A DNA stretch of 64,000 bases from Paraglaciecola mesophila (GTDB lineage: Bacteria > Pseudomonadota > Gammaproteobacteria > Enterobacterales > Alteromonadaceae), in contig NZ_CP047656.1 of assembly GCF_009906955.1 (NCBI RefSeq), positions 1,364,001 through 1,428,000 on the forward strand. The letters are read 5' to 3'. Position 1 is the first letter of the stretch, and each line of letters opens with the position of its first letter. The notes under the pieces are model-generated. The model was not told where the DNA came from, did not search any database, and was given only the letters and a program-made list of their open reading frames with translations. Shown here one piece after another: positions 55,101 to 63,976 of this stretch. The position numbers and the translations under genes are program-made.

Positions 55101-55242
55101 GTTCTTTTTGCAACTTCTCGTACAATTCTTTTTGATCGTCCGCTATGCTGTCTTTGTTCTGTTGGAATTCGTACCACATCACGTTTATGACTCCTAGCGT
55201 ACACGCTAATAACACGCCTAAAATCCACGCAAAATACCACAT
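55090..55242 (-). CDS. cydX: Cytochrome bd oxidase small subunit CydX
   Basis: A 50-residue protein starts at ATG 55242 behind an excellent TAGGAGAT site; an upstream in-frame start would add 15 residues with no support. It has one TM helix with the CydX signature MWYFAWILGVLLAC and then a charged, coil-like tail of about 20 residues ('YEKLQKERDN' at the end), longer than E. coli CydX (37). CydX stabilises the haems of the oxidase. It is located between cydB and cydD. Short enough to be missed by gene callers. Confidence 0.9.
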   Translation of the reverse strand: MWYFAWILGVLLACTLGVINVMWYEFQQNKDSIADDQKELYEKLQKERDN

Positions 55243-55313
55243 AAAATATCTCCTAAAACTAGGTGTCAGCGGATAAAACGATGACACCGGAAAATTGCTT
55301 CACCAGTGAGCGG

Positions 55314-56453
55314 CTAATAACTACCATGGGTGTTATTTTCAATTTCATCCACGGTTACCTTGCGCCACATTTTGACATAACACCAAGTGGTGTAGCTCAG
55401 AATCAATGGGACAAAGATGATAGCCGCGACGAACATCACGTTTAAGGTCATATGGCTAGACACTGCATCCCACATGGTTAAACTGACGTCAGGATTGGTG
55501 CTAGATGGCATCACAAATGGGAACAAGGATGCGCCGGCTGTCATAATTACCCCCACCAACATCAAGCTAGAAGACACCAAGCCAAGTGCAGGTTTGCCCA
55601 TTTTTGAAAACAGCAAAGCAAGCACAGCCATGGCAAACGCTAATATGGGAAAAATAATGGTCAGCGGCACAGCACTGTAATTATTTAACCAGGCGCCTGG
55701 GGCTGTTGTCACAACTTTACCGATGGGATTAGCGTAACTTTGGGTGTCTGGCATGCTAACAATTTGATAGCCGTTCATGTTTGCCACCCAAACCCCTGCC
55801 GCAGCAAATAGCGCGATAAAGGCCAGTAACGCATAGCGTCCATATTGCCCAGAACGCTTGGCGACATCAGTATCAGTACGTAACTGTAACCACATACCCG
55901 CATGCCCCATCAACATAGTGATGCTGATTAATCCGGCGAGTAAACCAAACGGGTTGAGTAAACCAAAGAAAGATCCCTGATAGCTAGCCCGCAGCAAATT
56001 ATCAACGTTAAATGGAACCCCTAAAAATAGATTACCGAACGCGACACCGAATACTAAAGCGGGAATAGCACTGCCGCAAAACAGCGCCCAATCCCAATTG
56101 TTGCGCCAACGATGCGTCTCAACTTTACTGCGATAATCGAATGCTAAGGGTCGAAAAAACAATGCAAACAACACGAGCATCATCGCGAAATAAAACCCCG
56201 AAAATGCGGCGGCATAGACCATAGGCCAAGCCGCAAATAAGGCCCCACCAGCAGTAATAAACCACACTTGATTACCGTCCCAGTGGGCGCCAATAGTATT
56301 AATCACTGTTCTACGTTCGCTGTCTGTTTTTCCAACTAAACGCAATAACATTGCCACGCCCATATCCATACCATCAGTGATCGCAAAACCAACCAGCAGA
56401 ATACCAATGATCAACCACCACAATAATTTCAACGTTTCGTAATCAAAAATCAT
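55314..56453 (-). CDS. cydB: Cytochrome bd ubiquinol oxidase subunit II
   Basis: The 379-residue polytopic protein has the CydB signature 'LLVGFAITDGMDMGVAMLLRLVGKTDSERR' at the N terminus and 'GAHWDGNQVWFITAGGALFAAWP' in the second helix. It forms the pseudo-symmetrical partner of CydA and closes the oxygen channel. Length matches E. coli CydB (379). Its start overlaps the cydA stop by 4 bases (ATGA). Confidence 0.95.
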   Translation of the reverse strand: MIFDYETLKLLWWLIIGILLVGFAITDGMDMGVAMLLRLVGKTDSERRTVINTIGAHWDGNQVWFITAGGALFAAWPMVYAAAFSGFYFAMMLVLFALFFRPLAFDYRSKVETHRWRNNWDWALFCGSAIPALVFGVAFGNLFLGVPFNVDNLLRASYQGSFFGLLNPFGLLAGLISITMLMGHAGMWLQLRTDTDVAKRSGQYGRYALLAFIALFAAAGVWVANMNGYQIVSMPDTQSYANPIGKVVTTAPGAWLNNYSAVPLTIIFPILAFAMAVLALLFSKMGKPALGLVSSSLMLVGVIMTAGASLFPFVMPSSTNPDVSLTMWDAVSSHMTLNVMFVAAIIFVPLILSYTTWCYVKMWRKVTVDEIENNTHGSY

Positions 56454-58036
56454 GCGTTTGCTCCTTGTTCCTCATCGGATTGTTGATTGATTTGCTCAAA
56501 ATGATACTTGTTAGTATGCAGCGAACTAGGCCCTTGCTTTACGAAACGCAGCATCAACCAGCCTTCCACGATTGCAAGCCCAGTGTAAAACACAATAAAA
56601 CCGGCAATACTGATTAATAAGTCATTTGTCGTCAGAGAAGAAGTGGCTAAAAACGTCGGTAATATTTCCGATATCGCCCAAGGTTGCCTGCCGTATTCAG
56701 CCACCACCCAGCCAAATTCAATGGCAATCCACGGTAGTGGAATGCTGAACACTGCCGCCCATAGTAGCCAGCGTTTTTGCTCAATGACGCGATGGGCGTT
56801 GTAGTAAAATGATAATACAAAAACCACTAGCATGATCATGCCGCAGCCCACCATGATCCTAAACGACCAAAACATCGGGCCTACTTTCGGGAAGGAATCT
56901 TTCACCGCTTGTTGTATTTGTGCATCGGTGGCATCAACCACCGTCGGCGTGTAGCGTTTAAGCAGTAAGCCGTAGCCCAAATCCGCTTTTAAGGTATCAA
57001 ATGTGGCGATGTTCTCAGGGGTATCTTGACCATTTCTGAGTTTATCTAAATATTCATACGCCAACATACCGTTACGAATTCTTTTCTCATGCTTTACTTC
57101 TAAGTCATCAATCCCTATCACTTCTTCATCAAGCGAGCGCGTAGCGATTATGCCCATAGCGTAGGGAATTTTAACCGCTGCGCGCGTAACCTGCTCTTCT
57201 GAATCAGGAAAACCAAATAAGGTGAATGCCGCTGGCGCCTCTTCGGTCTGCCATTCAGCCTCTATTGCGGCAAGCTTCACTTTTTGCACTTCACCTACCT
57301 CATACCCAGACTCATCACCCAGTAAAATAACGCACAATATTGATGCCAAACCAAACCCACAAGCTACAGAGAATGATCGTTTGGCAAAGGACACATCGCG
57401 CCCTTTAAGGATGTAATAACTACTGATGCCTAACACAAACATGGACGCAGCCACATAGCCAGCGGAGACGGTATGAATAAATTTAACCTGTGCCACAGGG
57501 TTGAACACCAACTCAGCAAAGCTGGTCATTTCCATGCGCATGGTTTGATAGTTAAACTCGGCACCGACAGGATTTTGCATCCAGCCGTTAGCGATTAATA
57601 TCCACAAAGCCGATAGGTTTGTCCCTACCGCCATTAAAAAAGTTACGCCTAGATGCTGTCTGCGTGTCAATCGATCCCAGCCTAAAAAGAACATGCCCAC
57701 AAAGGTCGATTCTAAAAAGAAAGCCATTAGCCCTTCTATTGCTAAGGGCGCACCAAATACATCCCCCACATAGTGTGAGTAATATGACCAGTTAGTGCCG
57801 AACTCAAACTCCATCGTCAGGCCTGTTGCCACGCCCACCGCAAAGTTAATGCCGAATAGCTTGCCCCAAAATTTCGTCATGTCTCGGTATATTTCTCGGC
57901 CTGTCATGACAAAAACTGACTCCATGATCACCAAGATCCACGTCATACCCAATGTTAAAGGCACGAATAAAAAATGAAACAGAGCGGTGATCGCAAACTG
58001 TAATCTCGATAGATCCACAAAGGTTTCATCTATCAT
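56450..58036 (-). CDS. cydA: Cytochrome bd ubiquinol oxidase subunit I
   Basis: The 528-residue subunit carries the three haems. The N-terminal 'SRLQFAITALFHFLFVPLTLGMTWIL' contains the high-spin b595 ligand region (His21), and 'KFIHTVSAGYVAASMFVLG' holds the b558 His. A long Q loop (between about 210 and 345) matches the E. coli-type enzyme (522). It oxidises ubiquinol and reduces oxygen with high affinity. It is the first gene of the operon; a palindrome and FNR-like box lie upstream. Confidence 0.95.
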   Translation of the reverse strand: MIDETFVDLSRLQFAITALFHFLFVPLTLGMTWILVIMESVFVMTGREIYRDMTKFWGKLFGINFAVGVATGLTMEFEFGTNWSYYSHYVGDVFGAPLAIEGLMAFFLESTFVGMFFLGWDRLTRRQHLGVTFLMAVGTNLSALWILIANGWMQNPVGAEFNYQTMRMEMTSFAELVFNPVAQVKFIHTVSAGYVAASMFVLGISSYYILKGRDVSFAKRSFSVACGFGLASILCVILLGDESGYEVGEVQKVKLAAIEAEWQTEEAPAAFTLFGFPDSEEQVTRAAVKIPYAMGIIATRSLDEEVIGIDDLEVKHEKRIRNGMLAYEYLDKLRNGQDTPENIATFDTLKADLGYGLLLKRYTPTVVDATDAQIQQAVKDSFPKVGPMFWSFRIMVGCGMIMLVVFVLSFYYNAHRVIEQKRWLLWAAVFSIPLPWIAIEFGWVVAEYGRQPWAISEILPTFLATSSLTTNDLLISIAGFIVFYTGLAIVEGWLMLRFVKQGPSSLHTNKYHFEQINQQSDEEQGANA

Positions 58037-58114
58037 GTTAAAAGCTCCTTGTGAGGTCGCTTTAGCGACGCAAATTTTGAGTATAATCTGGGGATAATCT
58101 TACTTTAACTTCTA

Positions 58115-58138
58115 AACTTTCAGTAATTACTGAAAGTT
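58115..58138. promoter_or_regulatory. Perfect 24-bp palindrome upstream of cydA
   Basis: Two 12-base arms (AACTTTCAGTAA and its exact complement) meet without a spacer. It lies 79-102 bases before the cydA start, just upstream of a possible minus-strand promoter (TTAAAG at 58103-58108, TATACT at 58080-58085, 17-base spacing). It does not match the FNR or ArcA consensus and has no T run, so an operator for an unknown dimeric regulator is more likely than a terminator. Confidence 0.55.
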
Positions 58139-58211
58139 CATTAACTTTACTCCTGTTGATCATTTTATGTCAAGAGAATGAGGAGATTAAAGTCAACTAA
58201 GGTTCGTGTAA

Positions 58212-58225
58212 TTGACCTACATCAG
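58212..58225. promoter_or_regulatory. FNR-like box upstream of cydA
   Basis: TTGAC-CTAC-ATCAG matches 8 of 10 positions of the FNR consensus TTGAT-N4-ATCAA. It lies about 180 bases before the cydA start. FNR-type control of cydAB is known in gammaproteobacteria, which makes the site plausible, but a chance match is possible. Confidence 0.4.
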
Positions 58226-58409
58226 GTAGTCGTAAAACACGTTATACACTTAGCGCTCCACATAGTTGTCACGCTGGCATCTTGCCCACATTCATCGTAC
58301 AGTAAAGCACTAAACATGGGTGCGTTACGGAGCAATTGACGTCATCATACGCATACGATCGTCACACGTGCTTTAGATTACCTTCTCAAAAAATTGCTTG
58401 GAACCCAGT

Positions 58410-59039
58410 ATGGACATTCACGCCTATCTTATTTTTTTAACCACAACCATCATTGTTTGTATGTCGCCGGGGCCAGCGGTAATTACCATTGCATCTCAAG
58501 GGGCACGTCATGGTGCAAAAAAAGCGCTTTTTGGGGTGACTGGGGTTGCCAGTGCAAATGTGGTTTATTTTCTACTGTCAGCCACAGGGATTGCCTCACT
58601 GCTGGTTGCGTCAAATCTCGTGTTTTCAATGATTAAGTGGGTTGGCGTGGCGTACTTGGTGTACTTAGGACTCACGGCTTTATTAAGTAAAAGTGGCGGT
58701 TTAAGAATAAGAGAAAGTGCGAGTTCAAACGCCAAGGGGGTTGCCCTGTTTAGTCAAGGGTTTATCGTGGAGCTGGCGAACCCTAAAGCGCTGCTCTACT
58801 TTTTAGCGTTATTGCCACAGTTTATTGACGTTGAAAAACCTATTTTACTGCAATTATTGATTATGGGTGCGTCATGCTTGGTCGTCGATTTACTGTCATA
58901 CACTCTGTATGCTTATATTGGAGAAAAACTTTCTAGCGGCGCGGTTAAAGCCTCTATCGTAAATTTGATCAATAAATCAGCGGGTGGTTTTTTACTGTTT
59001 GCGGGAGTAAAAATGGCAGCGGTCAGCTCAAACGTTTGA
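58410..59039 (+). CDS. LysE/RhtB-family amino-acid exporter
   Basis: The 209-residue protein has about six TM segments and the RhtB pattern: 'SPGPAVITIASQGARHGAKKALFGVTGVA', 'AYLVYLGLTAL', 'FSQGFIVELANPKALLYFLALLPQFID' (the conserved NPK motif). It exports amino acids such as homoserine, threonine or leucine. I use ATG 58410 rather than the TTG four codons earlier. It is divergent from cydA with a 373-base gap. Confidence 0.88.
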   Translation: MDIHAYLIFLTTTIIVCMSPGPAVITIASQGARHGAKKALFGVTGVASANVVYFLLSATGIASLLVASNLVFSMIKWVGVAYLVYLGLTALLSKSGGLRIRESASSNAKGVALFSQGFIVELANPKALLYFLALLPQFIDVEKPILLQLLIMGASCLVVDLLSYTLYAYIGEKLSSGAVKASIVNLINKSAGGFLLFAGVKMAAVSSNV

Positions 59040-59083
59040 GGTTTTTCCTATCACTTCACTAACGCGTCCCCAGTCTCAATGAT

Positions 59084-59431
59084 TTAACCAGTGAGCTGTG
59101 TAATATCCCATAGCTCGCCAGCTGGTCCCCATAAGTAAATCACCTTGCCCCAGAGTTCTTGCTTGATAGGCTCATATTTCGGGGCTACCTCCCCCATACT
59201 TTGGATCTGTTCAAATGCGGCGTTGATATCATCAACGATAAGCTGCATCATTAGATTTTCAGCCAGCCCTTTGTTATAAAAATTCTGCAAAAAGAATGTG
59301 CATTCGCCACGACTAAAAATGCATAACTGATCATTTACCGGATCTTTGCTAAAACCGAGTGCCTGATAGAATGTTTGGGAGAAAGCGAAGTCTTTAGAGG
59401 GGATAAACAAACGAAAGTCAGTGGGTTGCAT
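59084..59431 (-). CDS. VOC-superfamily (glyoxalase-like) protein
   Basis: The 115-residue protein begins at ATG 59431 with AAGGA seven bases upstream; an upstream GTG-type start at 59467 adds 12 residues without support. The fold is VOC: 'FRLFIPSKDFAFSQTFYQALGF', 'MQLIVDDINAAFEQIQSMG' and 'LWDITQ'. The usual metal residues are not all present (the Glu at the end, W-D-I, is weak). Function unknown; such proteins can be dioxygenases, glyoxalases or resistance proteins. It precedes no operon partner other than the GNAT gene 6 bases upstream. Confidence 0.82.
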   Translation of the reverse strand: MQPTDFRLFIPSKDFAFSQTFYQALGFSKDPVNDQLCIFSRGECTFFLQNFYNKGLAENLMMQLIVDDINAAFEQIQSMGEVAPKYEPIKQELWGKVIYLWGPAGELWDITQLTG

Positions 59432-59472
59432 AGCGAATCCTTTTAGGTGTGTTGAGTTTACGCTCAAAGACG

Positions 59473-59937
59473 TTATCGTTGAAAAGTGCCTAGCGATAGA
59501 TGCAGTAATGGATAAGGCTTACCTTGGCCGTCGAGTGCTGAGCGCCCAACGACGTTGAACCCAATACGTTGGTAAAACCCCTGCGCTTTTGGGTTTTGCT
59601 CGTTAACGTCCACCTTTGTTGCTTGCTGATGAGCTATTGCATATTCAGTTAACGCACGGCCCACTCCGTTATTTACATCATCAGGCGAGACAAACAACAT
59701 CTCAATATTCTGCGCATGCACCCCGCAAAACCCTATAATATCGCCAGCGCTGTCTTTAATACAGCGCAAATCAACTGCATCAAAATAATGTTGTAAAATT
59801 AGCGGTTTTAATTCAGTGATATCCTCTTCAGGAAGAAAATCATGGGTGGCACGCACTGCATGTTCCCATATGGCGATCAACGCTGAGTAATCGCTCTGTG
59901 TAACTGTGTGAACAACCCAATTCACCTTAAAAACCAT
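59473..59937 (-). CDS. GNAT-family acetyltransferase
   Basis: The 154-residue protein has the GNAT core: 'WEHAVRATHDFLPEEDI' near the N terminus, 'IEMLFVSPDDVNNGVGRALTEYAI' (the acetyl-CoA loop is G-V-G-R-A), 'VDVNEQNPKAQGFYQRIGFNVVGRS'. The N-terminal start is uncertain by a few residues. It is close to the VOC gene on the same strand, and they may be cotranscribed. The substrate is unknown. Confidence 0.87.
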   Translation of the reverse strand: MVFKVNWVVHTVTQSDYSALIAIWEHAVRATHDFLPEEDITELKPLILQHYFDAVDLRCIKDSAGDIIGFCGVHAQNIEMLFVSPDDVNNGVGRALTEYAIAHQQATKVDVNEQNPKAQGFYQRIGFNVVGRSALDGQGKPYPLLHLSLGTFQR

Positions 59938-59967
59938 ATTGCGCCCTAGTACATCGTCATTTAGCCA

Positions 59968-62208
59968 CTAACGTTGCAATGTTTGCAGCTTAGATTGGTA
60001 CTGTTGTGCCTTATCATTCTGGCCAGTTTTGCGTAAATAACTGATAAGTGCACTCATCACATCGGCATCTCTCGGCCAACGTTGATGCGCCTTTTCCAAC
60101 TCGCTAATCGCAACGTTGGTATGACTTTGTTGATCAAGGGCAACTGAGTAAATATAAGCAAAAGATGGCATTGCTTCATCACTGTGTGCCGCTATTTTCA
60201 AGTTGTTAAGGGCTTGTCCATATTGTTTCTGACGAATTTTAAATAGCCCAAATGCATGGTTAGCTTGGGCGTTATTAGGCTCAACGTTTAGCGCTTTGGT
60301 TAAATAGCTTGCGCCTTTTTCATCTTGACCTTGTTGACGATAAAATTCAGAAATTTGAATTAACACAGGTATATAACTGGGTTCGATTTTATAAGCCGTT
60401 AAATAAGCCTGCTCTGCCCCTGCTAAATCGCCTAGCTGTGTGTTCAAATTGCCAATCGCCAGCTGGGTAATGGGCGAATCAGCATTTATCTCAAGCATTT
60501 CACGATATTCGTTCAGCAGTGGCAGTAGTTTAGCTTTGTCGCTGCGAGACAACAGCCCTAGACTATCGGTGAGCAATCGCGCCATTTCAAAACGAACAGA
60601 CTTACTGGGCTCATCAAGCTTTTGGCTTAACACCTGCCAACGAGCTTGGGGGCTAAGGATCGCCAGCGACTCTACCGCAGCGCGGCGCAGCAAAGTACTG
60701 TCACTTTCGAGATTTTCAAGAGCAATATCGACCCCTTTCTGCGAGCGATACAGGCTCAAGTCTGCCAACAAAGATGCTTGGCGTAAGCGGCTGTTATCTG
60801 GGTTGTGTATAAAGGCAATCGCTTGCTCGAGTCCTTCCGGCGCGCCATCTTGCACTTGGTGACGCGCAGTTTGCCATACATTGGTATTTGTATTGCTACC
60901 CCATACTTTTTCGCTCTTCTGGCGCCAATGGTCATTCTCTTTATCGTGACACGCCAAGCACGTTTGCGGCTCGCTTGAGGCACTGTTAAAACTGAGATCG
61001 GGAATTAAAAAGCTGTGATCGCGCCTGTCATCTACGCCCATATAGGTTTTTTCTGGCATATGACAATTCACACACATAGCGCCTTCGGTTTGTGGTGTGT
61101 GGTGATGATGCTCAGGGCTGTTGAAGGTTTCCGCTTGATGGCACTGTAAGCACAATCCATTACCCTGAATTTTCACTTTTCCGGTATGAGCGTTATGGCA
61201 GTTTGAGCACGTCACCCCAGCATGTTGCATTTTACTTTGCATGAATGAACCAGCCACAAACACCTCTTCATTAATGCTGCCATTTGCATGGTAAAACGGT
61301 GCGCGGATCCACTCTAGCCGGTTGTCATCGACAAAACTTTGTTGGGAATGGCTATCAGCAAAAGGATGTTCTAAAGGAGTGCGTAATGAGTGACAACGCG
61401 CGCAGACATTAATTTCACTGTTATTCGGTTTGCCATCAACATGGGCAATCGGGTTATTCGGGCTAAATGAAAAGTTTTTTAGCGCGGGTAAGGTTTGACT
61501 AAAACCTGAATTTTGCGCGCTCAGCTCCCCCTTTTTTGCCAGCTTAATGTGTTGTCCTGCGGGCCCATGGCAACTCTCACAGGCGACGTTTACTTCACTA
61601 AATTGCGTAGCAAATGTATTACTTTTGGGCTCAAAATTGCGCTTGAGATCGGTTGTATGACAATCCGCACATCGGCTGTTCCAGTTTTGAAAATGACGCT
61701 GCCAAAAGAACGGATGTTCAGGTGTGATTTTTTCAATGGGTTGTAAATGAAACCAACGTTGCCCACCTTCTTCTTTGCTGCGACTGTCCCAGGCAATATT
61801 AAACGCTTGTAACTTGCCTTCACCTACATCGATTAAATACTGCTGCAATGGGTAAAATCCAAATGTGTAGGGGACATCAAAGGTTTGAACTTTATTCTGC
61901 TTGTTGGTAGTGGTTAACTTATATTGACCATTTTCGACAAAAAATCGCGTTTGAATATCGTGAAACGTCACAAGCGTGTCATTGAAATCCCCTAACACGG
62001 AGCCTTTGTTTGCTGCTTGCATGGCTTTAAAATGATCAGATTCTCGCCACTGATCATATTCACTTTGATGGCAGCTCTGACATGCTTGGGCACCGACGTA
62101 ATTTGCTTCTTTACTTACCTGTGCCCAAAGCAAAGTATGACTAAAAAGCAACATCAAGCCCAATATCAAGGGTAATATACTGCGCATCACTTTTTGCTCG
62201 CTCCCCAC
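59968..62208 (-). CDS. Exported eight-haem cytochrome c fused to TPR repeats
   Basis: The 746-residue protein has a signal peptide (to about residue 30) and eight CxxCH haem motifs in its N-terminal part (first at 43-47; then CADCH, CESCH, CARCH, CSNCH, CLQCH, CVNCH and CLACH). The C-terminal half is helical with HEAT-like and TPR-like repeats ('AEQAYLTAYKIEPSYIPVLIQISEFYRQQGQ', 'ASYLTKALNVEPNNAQANHAFGL'). Start: GTG 62208 with GGAG, or ATG 62187. It resembles multihaem-TPR cytochromes of unknown electron partner. It is a periplasmic electron-transfer protein. Confidence 0.9.
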   Translation of the reverse strand: MGSEQKVMRSILPLILGLMLLFSHTLLWAQVSKEANYVGAQACQSCHQSEYDQWRESDHFKAMQAANKGSVLGDFNDTLVTFHDIQTRFFVENGQYKLTTTNKQNKVQTFDVPYTFGFYPLQQYLIDVGEGKLQAFNIAWDSRSKEEGGQRWFHLQPIEKITPEHPFFWQRHFQNWNSRCADCHTTDLKRNFEPKSNTFATQFSEVNVACESCHGPAGQHIKLAKKGELSAQNSGFSQTLPALKNFSFSPNNPIAHVDGKPNNSEINVCARCHSLRTPLEHPFADSHSQQSFVDDNRLEWIRAPFYHANGSINEEVFVAGSFMQSKMQHAGVTCSNCHNAHTGKVKIQGNGLCLQCHQAETFNSPEHHHHTPQTEGAMCVNCHMPEKTYMGVDDRRDHSFLIPDLSFNSASSEPQTCLACHDKENDHWRQKSEKVWGSNTNTNVWQTARHQVQDGAPEGLEQAIAFIHNPDNSRLRQASLLADLSLYRSQKGVDIALENLESDSTLLRRAAVESLAILSPQARWQVLSQKLDEPSKSVRFEMARLLTDSLGLLSRSDKAKLLPLLNEYREMLEINADSPITQLAIGNLNTQLGDLAGAEQAYLTAYKIEPSYIPVLIQISEFYRQQGQDEKGASYLTKALNVEPNNAQANHAFGLFKIRQKQYGQALNNLKIAAHSDEAMPSFAYIYSVALDQQSHTNVAISELEKAHQRWPRDADVMSALISYLRKTGQNDKAQQYQSKLQTLQR

Positions 62209-62671
62209 CCCGTTACTCCCTTACTTTCTTGCTTTCGCACACTAATTCGCCATACAGATAAATCGGGTTGCGTATATAGTTAAGTTTCATCAAGAATGTC
62301 GCTTAGACTCTACATAGTTCGCCTATACAAACTCGCCAAACATAACATGTTGTTTATTCACACGAATGTAACATGCATTAGCCTATAGACAAAGATGCAT
62401 CCGAGTACATATGGCATTTAATCACAAGGTTTAACCACAGCATGAACGTATTGATGGCTTGTCACAGCCTATTTTACGGGGGGCTTAGAATAAAAGAGAA
62501 ACAAAAGTTTACAGAATGCACGTCTGAGTTCAAAGCTAATTACATCATTTTACTGTTAATTCATTGTCATCAGTTGGTTAAAAAATTAGATTAAAACATA
62601 GGTTTCCCGCGAGTTTTTAAAACCTATTTTCGGATGACAATCGTTTATTTTTGCGTTTCACAGGACAACAT
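62209..62671. other. 463-bp divergent gap between cytochrome and hmgA
   Basis: No gene is seen. A single NsrR-like half site (AAGATGCAT, 62392-62400) is present with no partner at the correct spacing, so I do not call an operator. AT-rich sequence before 62640 is the expected promoter zone of hmgA. Confidence 0.35.
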
Positions 62672-63976
62672 ATGAGCACAAATACTGAGCTTTCATATTT
62701 AGCCGGTTTCAACAATGAGCACCAAACAGAAGCCCTACCGGGCGCACTCCCCGTAGGTCAGTTTAGCCCCCAACGCTGCCCTTATGGGCTCTACGCCGAG
62801 CAATTTAGTACCAGTGCATTTACGCGTCCGCGCCATGATAACCGACGTACTTGGACGTACCGAATTCGCCCCTCTATCGCCATGGGTGATTTTAGTAAAA
62901 TTGAAAAGGGCGCCGTACGCTCAGGCCCAATCACCGAGGTGGATTGCCCGCCCAATGTGATGCGCTGGGATGCCCTGCCCATCCCCGAAGCCCCAACAGA
63001 CTTTATTGATGGCTTAACCACCATGGCAGCTAACGGAGATGTGCGCGGTCAAACTGGGATTGGTATCCACGTTTACAGAGCAAATAAAGGAATGGCGAAT
63101 CGCTCATTTTATTCCGCTGACGGCGAATTACTCTTTATCCCTCAGCTCGGTGAATTCACCGCAATAACCGAAATGGGTAAATTAGCGATTAAACCAGGAG
63201 AAATTCTAGTTATTCCCAGGGGCATAAAGTTTAAAGTTGAACCAACCGACGGACCCATTAGAGGTTACCTATGTGAAAACTACGGCAGTCCAATGGAGTT
63301 GGCAGAACGCGGCCCAGCAGGAGCAAACGGGTTTGCGAATCAAAGAGATTTTCAGTATCCGGTAGCGTATTTTGAAGATAAAGAAGGTCAACACACAGTT
63401 GTGGCGAAATTTTGCGGTGCTTTGTATCAGGCCGAACAAAATCACAGCCCGTTTGATGTCGTGGCTTGGGTGGGTAATAGCGCACCTTACAAATATGACT
63501 TGTCTCGTTTTAATGTTTTAAACACAGTAAGCTTTGATCACCCGGATCCCTCTATTTTTACCGTGCTCACATCTCCTAGTGGTGAGCCAGGTGTTGCTAA
63601 CGTCGATTTTGTGATTTTCCCACCACGCTGGATGGTAGCTGAAAATACGTTTCGGCCACCTTGGTATCACAGGAACTTCATGAGCGAATTTATGGGTCTA
63701 ATTGAGGGCACGTATGATGCGAAAGAAAAAGGGTTCGAGCCTGGCGGTATGAGCTTGCATAACTGCATGACGCCCCATGGCCCTGAGGCTGACGTGTTCG
63801 ACAAGGCGACCCATGCAGAACTCGCCCCCCAGCGCTATGAAAACACTCTGGCTTTTATGCTTGAGTCACGCTATGTCATTGCGCCAACAGAATTTGCCCT
63901 TAACACACCCCAACGCCAAAAGCAGTATTTGGCATGCTGGGGCGACCTTAAAAAACATTTTAACGGCCAACCATAG
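62672..63976 (+). CDS. hmgA: Homogentisate 1,2-dioxygenase
   Basis: The 434-residue enzyme opens the aromatic ring of homogentisate to maleylacetoacetate in phenylalanine/tyrosine degradation. The N-terminal 'LAGFNNEHQTEALPGALP' is family-typical. The iron ligands are visible near the C terminus: His in 'PWYHRNFMSEFMG' with the Glu four residues on, and His in 'MTPHGPE'. I use ATG 62672 with AGGA seven bases upstream rather than the TTG at 62651. The next genes of the pathway would lie past the window edge. Confidence 0.96.
   Translation: MSTNTELSYLAGFNNEHQTEALPGALPVGQFSPQRCPYGLYAEQFSTSAFTRPRHDNRRTWTYRIRPSIAMGDFSKIEKGAVRSGPITEVDCPPNVMRWDALPIPEAPTDFIDGLTTMAANGDVRGQTGIGIHVYRANKGMANRSFYSADGELLFIPQLGEFTAITEMGKLAIKPGEILVIPRGIKFKVEPTDGPIRGYLCENYGSPMELAERGPAGANGFANQRDFQYPVAYFEDKEGQHTVVAKFCGALYQAEQNHSPFDVVAWVGNSAPYKYDLSRFNVLNTVSFDHPDPSIFTVLTSPSGEPGVANVDFVIFPPRWMVAENTFRPPWYHRNFMSEFMGLIEGTYDAKEKGFEPGGMSLHNCMTPHGPEADVFDKATHAELAPQRYENTLAFMLESRYVIAPTEFALNTPQRQKQYLACWGDLKKHFNGQP

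Noticed and set aside
62392-62400. NsrR half site AAGATGCAT
   Set aside because: No second half site at the required spacing; nearby ATGCAT is in the wrong phase.
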